Of a DNA stretch of 64,000 bases, positions 44,201 to 53,333 are shown piece by piece. The translations under genes were made by a program, and so were the position numbers. The DNA comes from Microplitis mediator. Its lineage: Eukaryota; Arthropoda; Insecta; Hymenoptera; Braconidae. Where the stretch lies: positions 15,511,901 to 15,575,900 of the forward strand of contig NC_079979.1 of the NCBI RefSeq assembly GCF_029852145.1, in the 5' to 3' direction. Under the pieces are notes generated by a model that was not told the origin of the DNA, did no database searches, and saw only the letters and a list, made by a program, of their open reading frames with translations. Numbering within the stretch: the first letter of the stretch is position 1; each line of letters starts with the position of its first letter.

Positions 44201-47200
44201 GTTAAGCAGATAAGCGGACTTTTTCTATTTTTTCTCAATTTAAATTTAACAAAATAATTATTTAATGTCATAAATAAGCCGAGGCAGACATTGCTCTGCC
44301 TTTGAGTTTTTTTTACGCAAAAATTATTAATTAATTTAATTATCATTTTTCGACCAGAATTTCAATTTATTAATCCAAGTCCCAAGTCTTCCCTCACTTT
44401 TCCCTTGAGAGTTTGAACTTCCTTTCCACATTAAAAATTAGTTTTTTTTTGTCATTCAAATATTCGACCAAAAACTCTCAGAACTTGGAAAATACACTCG
44501 GATAAATGAATAGTAATCGAAAAACAATTTTTTAAATTATTAAAAATATGTAAATTAGTTAAAAGTTATTTATAATTTGTCTTGCTAAATAAACCCACCC
44601 GTTTGCGTAGCAGTCACTCTGAAGGGCACCACCACCCTGACCGTAGCCGTAACCCTTTGGACCGAACTTCTTGCCATAGCAGACTGAACAAAATACCGAT
44701 TAACTCCAAATTATTTAATTTTTTTTTCTGCGACTCAAGTCACGACACTGATTCCATTAATTTGAATAATTGCATTAGTCAAAAATAAAAATTGTGTCAA
44801 AATGAAAATAGATGATTATAAATCACAGGATGATTTAACATTTAACTGATTAACTAATAAATAATTATCAAATTATTTTGTTAAAATTATATAATTATAG
44901 ATTTTAATTGATGTGACATTTTTAGCCGGGATTCAATGAATTTTCTCAATGACTCTGTCATAATTATATTTATATTTTTAGCCGGTAAATGACAGTCATG
45001 ATAAATGGAATTATGTTTCGTAATTAAGACTAAGAAAATTATATTATTTTTATATAAATGGTGTCGTAACTTGTGACATTTTTTTTTTCTTTTTTTTTTT
45101 AAATATTTAAGTTAATTTTAGTATTATTAGCTCACCTTTGCAGTAAATATCCTTGTCAGGACCTTCGCAACAGTTGACGGAGTCTAATCGTTTTGAACAG
45201 AGCCCACATTTAAAACATTCTCTGTGCCATTGCTGTACATCAGACACAAAGGATTCATTTTTTAAAAATGTTAGTCACAATTTTTTATTTTTAAAAAGTT
45301 TTCATTTGATGTATTTCTGTTTTTTTTCTTTGATTATGTCGGCGTGCAAGAGATTTAGACGTCACAATAATTTTTTAATTGGGGCATGGAAATTTAGGAT
45401 GGAAAACACGTACAAGAAAAAAAAAAACATATTTTTAGTATGAAAAAATAATGGAAAAAAAACTCAAAGAGCAATGTACTTTATTTTTTTTTCGTTTTTG
45501 CTTATTGATACTTTTTTTTTGACTAATGATACCTCGACAATAAATCTCACGGTCCGGACCATCGCAATGAAGCGTAGAGTCCAGTGTCCTGTTGCAAATT
45601 TTGCACTTGTAGCATGTCTTATGGAAAGCCTGGTCATAAGAATTCAGGAGACATAATATGACACCGGGCTTTACTTTTTTTCTTTTTAAGTATTTTTGGC
45701 ATATACTCACGCACGCTTTCATATTCATTGCTTATATTTATCATTTACTTATATATTTTTATTTATTTAAACAAGACTTTGTGATGAATCAAAAAAACAC
45801 TTCTCAGACTTTTTGCAAGTAAACCATGGACTTTAGAGAAAAACTTTTGGAGACCTTTTTTGTAGGAAATTAAATTTGTAACGAAAAAGTATTCTTGGTA
45901 AAATTTCATAAGCCCAATAGTTTACGTGTAAAAGTAATTTTAGCAAAACGATATTTGGTTTAGAAAATTTGACAAATTTGATTATACAAAAAATTAACTT
46001 TCAAAATAAATTTACAGGTAAACTATCAAGTTTGCAAAAAAATGTATGGACGCTTTTTTGCAGGAAATTTAATTTGCAACAAAAAAGTATTCATTGTAAA
46101 ATTTCATAAACCCAATAGTTAATGCGTAAAAAGCATTTTAACTAAACGATAGTTGTTCAAAAATGAAAAATTCAAATTTAATTGATAATCAAACAAAGTC
46201 TTGTATATTTAATTGAAATAATCATCACTACATGAAATGATATTAAAATTATATGTAAAATCAATTGGCATATTAATATATAATACAGGCAATTAGATTC
46301 ACCCGATTAATTTCACTTTCTTGGCAACGTTATCGATTTTTTATTGGATCACATGTACATATGTTAAGTATGTACATGATACTTATATATATATATATAT
46401 ATACAGTATATATAAACGAAACTCAAGTAAACTCGAGCTACATTTTACTTGGCAACACCGCCAAGTAGTAGAACAATTTTGTTGGGCGACCACCCAACGA
46501 TAACTCGACCGTTTTAAAATTTTCCATCATCAAAATTATTTTAACACACTAATAATAATTATATTCCTTGAGCTACATAATATGATATTCATTTTGAATT
46601 ATTATTATTTTTAAATAAACCTTAAGGTCGTAGTGATGATTATTAATAAATAAAAAAATTCATTTAAAAATTCAAATCGCGGGAATTTTAAATTCAAATA
46701 ATTTTTTTTTAAATGAACTTTTTTTTTTTTTCTATAAAATATTAAATTAGGTGGCAATAATTTAACACTTACTCGTCCACGTGCAAGCATTTGCTCAGCA
46801 GCGTAAACAAATCCACCACATCTCGGACATCCTTCGCCTTCAGGTGCTTTAGCAATTGCGCGGGGTTCCATTACTGCGCTCGAGCCTCTCAATTCACCAC
46901 TAAAAATAAATATTTATCATTATAATTAAATATATATATATGTTTTATATATAATATTGCAAGTAAGCTTTGATAGCATTAATTTATTACTTTAAAAATA
47001 AATAATAAGCATTAAAAATAATAATAATAGAAAATGATGTCGAGATAAATTTATATGAATAATCGTGTAAATAAAAAATGAAAAAATGTATTTATATATG
47101 TGGTGACTTATGAGTGGTATAATTAATAACAAGTGACGAAAATTCCCGACAACATAATCTTGTTAGATAAAGTTTGGGTTAGCTGATGGTTAGTATAACC

Positions 47201-49959
47201 CCGACCACGCGAGTCGCTTCCGCCGAGCCCCGAGAGGAGAGCCAAGAAGCACATTTATGACAATAAATACAGGACACATGTCAAATTTTTCATGACAGAA
47301 ACAAGTAGAAGAGAGAAAGAGACAGAAAGAGAAATAAATTTTTAGGGTAAAAAAAAATGATGAATAAATAAGTAAAAAAAATAAATAAATAAAAATATAT
47401 GGAAGCAACATAAATATATAATTCAATAATACTAATAATAGTAATAATAATAATGGATAGTTGAGCGAGGCTTGCGGGCTAGACCTGCTTGGTTTGGGTC
47501 CGTTAAAAAAAATCGGCAGTTAATTGGATTAAAAACAAGAGATTAGTAGTTTTAGATATTTATATATATATATATTTATTATTTAAATTATTAGATGAAT
47601 AAAAAGGTTTGCTAAGGATTTGCGTCAAACAAGTGTATAATGTATGACAAATGAGTTTGAATGTGACAGACATCAGACGAATTTAAAATTATAAATTAAT
47701 GGAGTAAATAATTTAAAAAATAAAATTTTGAAAAAATGCGCGTTTGAAAAATTTTAAAATTAGTAAGTGCATTTTTTAAAATATTTTTTCTTTAAATTAT
47801 TTACTCAATTTATTTATGATTTTAAATTTTTCTGATGGCTGCTACACTCACACTCGTGATAATTATGAAATTTCATTTCTTGAAATAACAATTAACTTTT
47901 TTTTTTTATATAAACTGTTATTGCTTTTGTTATTCATTTATTTGCATTATTGTGATTATTGTTTTTTTATTTTTTTTTTTTAATGGATAAATATGACGCA
48001 GTGCGTGTGCGTGTGTGTGTGTGTTTAATTGAAGTGAATAAAAGGCCGTGCAGGATATTTATACGCGGGCAAGCTTTATCACGCGGAATTGGCAATTATT
48101 TTTCTCGGTGCTCACCATTATAGTCACGAATGCATGTGTGTGGGTGTGATTCGGATTTATCAATGGGCCTCCGGTGGCTCGAACTCGGCGGGGCTGGCGG
48201 GGGCGGGTGAAGGCATTCTATTTTTTTTTTTTTATATTTTTGTTGTTGTTTGCTTTTCATTTCAATCCATTGGACTTTATGATGAATTATACGATTTTTT
48301 GTAAAAACAAAAATTTAAAAAAAAATTCTGACGTTTTTTTTTTTACCTAAATTTTGACGTTAATTTTTTTTCGTTAAAAAAAAATTTCGTAGCAATGTTA
48401 ATTTTTTTTTATATTAATAATATGTTAATTTATGATATTTTGTAAAAAAAAATATTCAATTAATTTTAATAACTAATTGTTAATTAAAATAATAAAAAAT
48501 GTAATTAATAAAAAATCAATTATTTTTTTTCTGATAAATTTTTTTTGATTATTTTTTTTTAATGTAGCAGTTTTTTTAATACAGATGGTACAAATAATCC
48601 TAAAAACTAAATTGTTGTCAGTTCTTGTTTATTGTAAATAATAATTAATTAATAAGATAATTAATTTTTTCTGTAATTAATAAATTATTTTTAAACTGTA
48701 ACTTTAATTACCATTAAATTTATGTGAGCAAAAAAAATATATATGTCAATAGTAATTTTAATTGTTTGTGCTTTTGTAGGAAAAAAAAGTTTAGGGAACA
48801 AAAAAAATTAATTACGGAGACAATTAAATGAAACAAGAAACAGACTCGCACTGTACTAAATTAATCACAATAATAATTAAAATAATTTAAAAATTATCGT
48901 TATTATTATTATTTATATTGATATTTATATAATAATAATAATAATATATTTATTAAACAGTGCTTATGTCTCACGAGATTCAGTGTGCGCACATTTAAGG
49001 AAACAATAAGACAGTAGTAATTTAAAACAATCAATAAAATCAATGAATTTTACCAAGTTAATTTATAATAAAAATTATATTGATTTTATCGAGGGTAAAT
49101 TTGTACATTAAATAAATTAAAATAAATATATATATTATTTTTGACTTTAATTATATAAAAGTGGCTCTATGGGGTTCGGGGTTAAAAAAACAATCATATG
49201 GATTTTTAAAAAATTTAAATACAGGACAAGGCGATTAGGAGTTTGTACGTTTTTTTAAAAAAAAATTATATCGGGAGTTTTATTAGCAAACAAATGGATC
49301 TCGGGACATAACTGTGGGGAGACGCAATATGGGGGCGATCTCCTCGGCACTCACTCTCTCTGCAGGTGCTCGCCCTGGTCCATGGAGAGGCAGCCTGCGC
49401 CTCCACCAAATCCGTACCCCTTGGGACCGAATTTCCGGGCGTGGCAGACTTTGCAGAACAGCTCACCCTCGTGCTCGGAGCAGTTTGTTGAGTCGAGAAG
49501 TTTGCTGCACAGACCTGAAATTACAAAACGTTTTTTTTTAAATTCAAATCCGCAACCCGCCATTTTTTAAATTTATTTTGGAGCGACTGTCTATATCTTA
49601 TAAATTTATCAAGATAAATATACATTGTAGGTGGTCATTGGAAAGCTTATTAAATTCTCTACAAATAAGGTCCTTATGACCTAAGGCTCAGACTCAGTAG
49701 TTCGCTCAAAAAATCCGGTTGAATGGAAATACCGATAATGGAATTAAAATTAGGGGCGAAATAATTTTTTCTTTTTTTATGGGATGAGTCAATAGGGTAA
49801 TAGACTATATGTATGTATGTGTAAGATAATTAAAATTTATTTACCGCATTTGAAGCACATTTTGTGCCATTTAAGTCCTCCAGCAACGCGTTCCTCCGCA
49901 GCGTAAACGGATTTGCCGCACTTGGGGCATTTCGGATGTTCCACTGGCTTGAAAGGCAT
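41278..49959 (-). CDS. Mlp84B: Muscle LIM protein with five LIM domains (Mlp84B/Mlp60A type), long form
   Basis: Coding exons 49959-49845, 49514-49355, 46899-46773, one of two exon 4 versions, one of two exon 5 versions, 43240-42944, 41957-41637 and 41554-41278 join in phase. With 45232-45136 and 44683-44599 the protein has 492 residues, the usual size. Each LIM domain shows both zinc modules (for example CPRCGGVVFAAEQ, WHRKCFKCHDC, DVYCKTCYGKKWGPHGYGFA) and a following Gly-rich segment with KFGPKGYG or a variant of it. Family knowledge: these cysteine-rich proteins localise to muscle Z-discs and nuclei and support sarcomere integrity and muscle differentiation. The start MPFKPVEHPKCPKCGKSVYA is the standard one, in an exon entered at 49967 from an upstream UTR exon. 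Duplicated exons and a short form are listed separately. Confidence 0.95.
42017..42922. mobile_element. GGTGGCCAC element with two further nested hairpins (Mlp84B intron)
   Basis: Ends CATGGTGACCACAGGTTTTTG and the inverse CAGAAATGTGGCCACCATG are flanked by AATAAT on both sides (42011-42016, 42923-42928). They resemble the hAT-like element at 26053-26928. Inside, 42184-42536 has ends CCGTACGGAAAAAGTATATA and the exact inverse. Inside that, 42216-42447 has ends CACTGTGAAAAATTCCCAA and the inverse, flanked by TA, and is an almost perfect palindrome. Confidence 0.75.
43785..43965. repeat. Family F element, hairpin copy (Mlp84B intron)
   Basis: ACAAAAAAAGGATTTTTTGG start, ATTATGAATTGAGGACAAAAATTTT and its inverse AAAATTTTTGTTTTCCCTCAATT in the middle, and CTAGTTTTTTTTTTGTA end. 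Confidence 0.5.
44111..44198 (-). other. Mlp84B: Mlp84B alternative exon 5b
   Basis: An 88-nt exon-like block with acceptor (TTAACAG) and donor (GG|GTACGC), in the same phases as exon 5a. It encodes the last zinc ligand of LIM2 and a variant Gly tail (CYPKKFGPRGIGHAG, then a divergent VWLGLQCDIEDDG). Its open reading through conserved CY-KKFGP argues against decay. Confidence 0.7.
44599..44683 (-). other. Mlp84B: Mlp84B alternative exon 5a (canonical)
   Basis: An 85-nt exon encoding CYGKKFGPKGYGYGQGGGAL and the linker that matches the usual insect protein. Acceptor GTTCAG, donor GG|GTGGGT. Phases equal those of exon 5b. Confidence 0.85.
45136..45232 (-). other. Mlp84B: Mlp84B alternative exon 4b (canonical)
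   Basis: A 97-nt exon, acceptor GTACAG, donor AAAG|GTGAGC, encoding WHRECFKCGLCSKRLDSVNC ... DIYCK, the centre of LIM2 with all zinc ligands. Confidence 0.88.
45533..45629 (-). other. Mlp84B: Mlp84B alternative exon 4a
   Basis: A 97-nt exon of identical length and phases to 4b, acceptor GACCAG, donor CGAG|GTATCA, encoding FHKTCYKCKICNRTLDSTLH ... EIYCR. 15 of 32 residues equal exon 4b and all zinc-binding positions are kept, while surface residues differ. Confidence 0.8.
45770..46180. repeat. Two-unit diverged tandem repeat (Mlp84B intron 3)
   Basis: The pair TTTTTTGTAGGAAATTAAATTTG ... CATAAGCCCAATAGTT at 45858-45916 and TTTTTTGCAGGAAATTTAATTTG ... CATAAACCCAATAGTT at 46051-46110 repeat at about 192-bp spacing. 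Related wording (GAGAGTTTAATTTCCTACAAAT) occurs at about 15158 and in the arms of the foldback at 21525-22875. Confidence 0.5.
47651..47857. repeat. Family B hairpin element, copy 4 (Mlp84B intron 2)
   Basis: ATGAGTTTGAATGTGACAGAC start and inverse GCTGCTACACTCACACTCGT end, with the AAATGCGCG...AAGTGCATTTTTT centre. Confidence 0.75.
47860..49260. other. Mlp84B intron 2, AT-rich part
   Basis: No exon or element recognised. A short GT repeat lies at about 48006-48022. The 48110-48220 segment is richer in G+C but has no coding signature. Confidence 0.4.
49279..49284 (-). terminator. Poly(A) signal for the short Mlp84B/Mlp60A form
   Basis: Minus-strand AATAAA (forward TTTATT) lies 67 bp past the TGA at 49351, inside intron 2 of the long form. 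Confidence 0.55.
49351..49959 (-). CDS. Mlp60A: Short single-LIM form (Mlp60A-like), 92 residues
   Basis: If the donor at 49354/49353 is not used, exon 2 reads on one codon to GAG TGA, giving 92 residues with one LIM domain and a KFGPKGYGFGGGAGCLSMD tail ending HLQRE. This equals the length and ending style of the separate Drosophila single-LIM protein Mlp60A. The donor GTGAGT overlaps the Glu-stop codons, so choosing between splicing and retention switches between one-LIM and five-LIM proteins. AATAAA 67 bp past the stop could end the short mRNA. Confidence 0.7.
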
Positions 49960-49989
49960 TTTGTGTACTGCAATTTATTATATTCACAT

Positions 49990-51141
49990 ATATATACATG
50001 TATTTATTTCATAAATAATCAGTATTTAATATTTAATTATTAATTAAAAAGTCAATTAATTTTTTTATCAATTACTAATTACTAATTAATAATTGACAAT
50101 TAAAATGGATGAATATCGAAGTTTTTAATTTTTTTTAATTTTTAAATTAATATCCAGTTCATTAGTGATAAATAAATTTAATTTGTTTTATATAAAAATA
50201 ATTATTGCATTCAATTGATGACTTTTTTTTCATTAATTGCAATATGTATGAGAAGTATATTCACATTCATACACACTCGAGATCTATATCTAAAAATATC
50301 GTCTCGTAATCTTATTCTATTTCCGTTACTGTTGCACGGAAGCATCTTAAAATTATTCAATCCAGAGTTACGTGAACCCAAATATAAATTTATCATTTAA
50401 AATTTAATTTTAATTTTTAAAATTCAAGTCTCAGTAAAAAAGGCGGCAATTATTTAAAAAAAAAATTAAGATAAAAAAAGTGTTTAATAGAATCGAATGA
50501 CTGTAAAAATGGTATGTGGAATAAAATTTAAATTTTATTATGGATAAAATACCGTGTAGAGTAAGCGGAGTAGAGCACGAGAATAAAATGGAGTTGAAAT
50601 AAAAAAAAGATAATAAAAAAATAGGATAACGTTAGTAAAACAGTTGACACCGTAGACGTAACGGTAGTTAAGTGAGAAGAGGGAATTTCTATATCTGTGC
50701 GCAGACACATATAGATATAGAGGGCAAGGTAGAGGGAGTCGTAGGCCGGCAACCCGGCATCGTCGACTCCGTATTAGGGAACGACGTCCTCGAGTGAGCG
50801 CAATCTCTTTCCCCTCAGCCCTCATGTGAAAAAAAATCCATCCATCCATCTCACATCTCACATCTCTATTCTTATTTCCCGCGAATTTATTTTTTTTTCG
50901 GATAAAAAATCTAAATATAGAAAAAATAATTTTTATTTCAAATCCTCACACTCACAAGTTGGGCATTAGTGTAATTGTGATAATGAGTTAAAGTAAATGC
51001 AATTAAAAAAAAAAATGGTTGAATAATTTGCCGGTAGATGGCGAATTACTTTCGCATGTGGACTCTCACTAATCTGGATATTAAGTTATTTTAATGATAT
51101 TGATTGGTAATTATTGAATAAAACTGATAACTAGTACTCAC
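49990..51141. other. Intron between the Mlp84B UTR exon and coding exon 1
   Basis: No gene seen. 50560-50880 is GC-richer, with a repeated CATCCATC/CATCTCACATCTC motif. ORFs here have no recognisable domain. Confidence 0.35.
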
Positions 51142-51350
51142 CACTTAGGTAATATATAAATATAAATAATTAAAGTGGAGGAGATAAATGAAAATACAAT
51201 AAAGACAAGACACCGTTTGTTAGGAACACTGTTAACCGCACTAATACTGGATTCGAATTGGCTGTTTTCGCCGCGGGCTCGTCCTAGTCATAGTCGCGAG
51301 TCTGGGTTTGCACACGGCACGTGGACTACCCGAACGTCAGTAACGAGAGA
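51142..51350 (-). promoter_or_regulatory. Candidate non-coding first exon of Mlp84B
   Basis: Coding exon 1 begins at an acceptor (49968/49967), so an upstream exon must exist. On the minus strand a strong donor AAGTG|GTGAGT at 51142/51141 closes a GC-richer stretch. The 5' limit is a guess. Confidence 0.35.
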
Positions 51351-51399
51351 GAGATGATGATACTTTGAGATGACGAGCCCCGATGGTGGTGAGGTGAAG

Positions 51400-52550
51400 A
51401 GACTATACATTGAGCCGCGGCAAAGCCGGGCGGAGTGCAATGGAAATTTTTTATTTTTTTAAAAACGAAAAATTTTTCAAATTATACCGCCAATTTTTTT
51501 GGGCTCACCATCGGGCGAGGCGAGGGTTAAGCAAAATAAGGTATTGGAAGTGGGTGGGTGGGTGCTCACGAGAGAGTAAAAAGAGGGAACGGGAACGTGA
51601 GATGTACAATGTTTTAATGCAACAGAGATAATTGTTATTGTGAGAGTAACAGAGAGGGCCAATGGCACGCACTCATCCGCTATTAATAGTTACTTGCTCA
51701 AATTTCTATTTTGAGATGCCTGCCTCCTCCGCGCGTTTCTCTCTTATAATTCTAGAGCTAGAGGATTACATGCACTCCCTTTCTCTCTCTCACTCTGCTA
51801 GTTTAATTATTGTCGCCTAACTATTTCATGATCTTCGTGATGATTTTATGGCTGCCATCACCATAAACGCTCTCTATTTCTATACTCATATCTGTAATAT
51901 ACTCATGAGTTAAGTGTCCATAAGTATAGGTTAGGGTTATAAAGAAAGCCCTTAAGCGCACGTGCGGTGGCTTGGGTCAACTAATAATTTACAACCTTTT
52001 CTACTTTTATGTTTCCGTCTAAATTTAATTTTATAATTTTAGTTACCACAATAACTTATAAATAATTCCGGTAAATTTACTCAATTTTTAATGCATTTTT
52101 TTTTATTTACTAAATAAATTATATTAAAAATACAAGATACTGATATTTTATTAGTGATTTATAGTACTAGTAAATATTTTACTATTGTACGATGTATAAG
52201 TTAATATAATATATGTATATATTGTACATTATGTAGTATTTAAGAATGTATTGTTGGACGTATTGCAGATTTCTCAAGTAAATACTCAATGAGAACACTG
52301 ACCTCTGATTTGTTTATGACTCTGTGTCATTGGACTTAAAAGTTACTAATATATATATACACTATAATGATATTTATAATTGAATATATTTTTATTAAAT
52401 GAATGAAAATGTAAAAATTAAAAATATGAGTTTCATTAAATTATTTAAATTGCACGGAGAAAAAGGAGATAAAAAATATACAAGTTTTTAAGATGCTGTC
52501 GACGAAATTTGAAACAGGAAGTTGTCATCAAAAAATCATGTTGTACTATA
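51400..52550. other. Upstream/intergenic DNA
   Basis: 51400-51830 has pyrimidine/purine-rich, GC-richer sequence that may be Mlp84B promoter. The rest is AT-rich with no gene seen. Confidence 0.35.
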
Positions 52551-53059
52551 ATCCTACCAAAAACAGATTCTCTGTATAAAATCGCGCCAAGTACACGTTT
52601 AAAATTTTTTACAATTAAGACAAGATTCTTTTTACAAAAAAATGAATCAAATCGAAAAAATACCAAGTACCTAATATAATTCGAAATCATGGAAAACATT
52701 TTCATAGAATTGAACAAAAAATTGAAAAAAAAAAATTTCAATGTACTTGGTGTGCGTTACTAAATTTATTCAAGCAAAATTTTTAGAATTGATTTCGCAT
52801 ATAAATTATTTTCCAATAAAATTGAATGATATTCTTTTTTTCCAGTTTATAGGCACACCAAGTACATTGAAATTTTTTTTTTTCAATTTTTTGTTCAATT
52901 CTATGAAAATGTTTTCCATGATTTCGAATTATATTAGGTACTTGGTATTTTTTCGATTTGATTCATTTTTTTGTAAAAAGAATCTTGTCTTAATTGTAAA
53001 AAATTTTAAACGTGTACTTGGCGCGATTTTATACAGAGAATCTGTTTTTGGTAGGATTT
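52551..53059. repeat. Near-perfect inverted repeat, two arms of about 205 bp
   Basis: Left arm 52551-52755 and right arm 52854-53059 are inverted copies with essentially no differences: the same 64-residue frame is open in both, on opposite strands. The spacer is about 98 bp. Arm ends are ATCCTACCAAAAACAGATTC outside and CTTGGTGTGCG / GGCACACCAAG inside. A 21-bp part (AAACGTGTACTTGGCGCGA) recurs alone near 56191. A transcript through it would fold into a long hairpin. Confidence 0.85.
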
Positions 53060-53333
53060 GTCTTTTTTTTGTCGTGTTGATTGAGAATGATTTTAATCTA
53101 CACTATTAGAAATCGAGTTATAATTTAAGACACGTGAGCCTATATTGTTTATAGTATTATTTTGTAGAAACAATAAAATTGTTTGTTAACAACTATAGTA
53201 ATTTTGTACTGCTAAATATCATAATCTGATTAATCAATTTTTATAAAACAAGGAGCTGCAGTTGTTTAACGACAGTTCCCTTTAAAGTTAACGTCAAATA
53301 TATACGTCAACGTCGGACTTTTTCCCTAATAGC

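Noticed and set aside
44199..44346. N-terminal extension of the ORF containing Mlp84B exon 5b
   Set aside because: Upstream of the acceptor at 44199/44198 the frame is intronic AT-rich sequence. Only 44111-44198 is exon-like.
47175..47240. GGTTAGTAT...CCCCGACC...ACGCG string resembling part of tRNA-Asp
   Set aside because: There is no B box (GGTTCGA), no acceptor stem pairing and no TPsiC arm. At most it is a decayed tRNA-derived fragment or chance.
52445..53109. Two identical 64-residue open frames on opposite strands
   Set aside because: They are the two arms of one inverted repeat. The composition is Phe/Lys-rich AT translation and matches no protein family.
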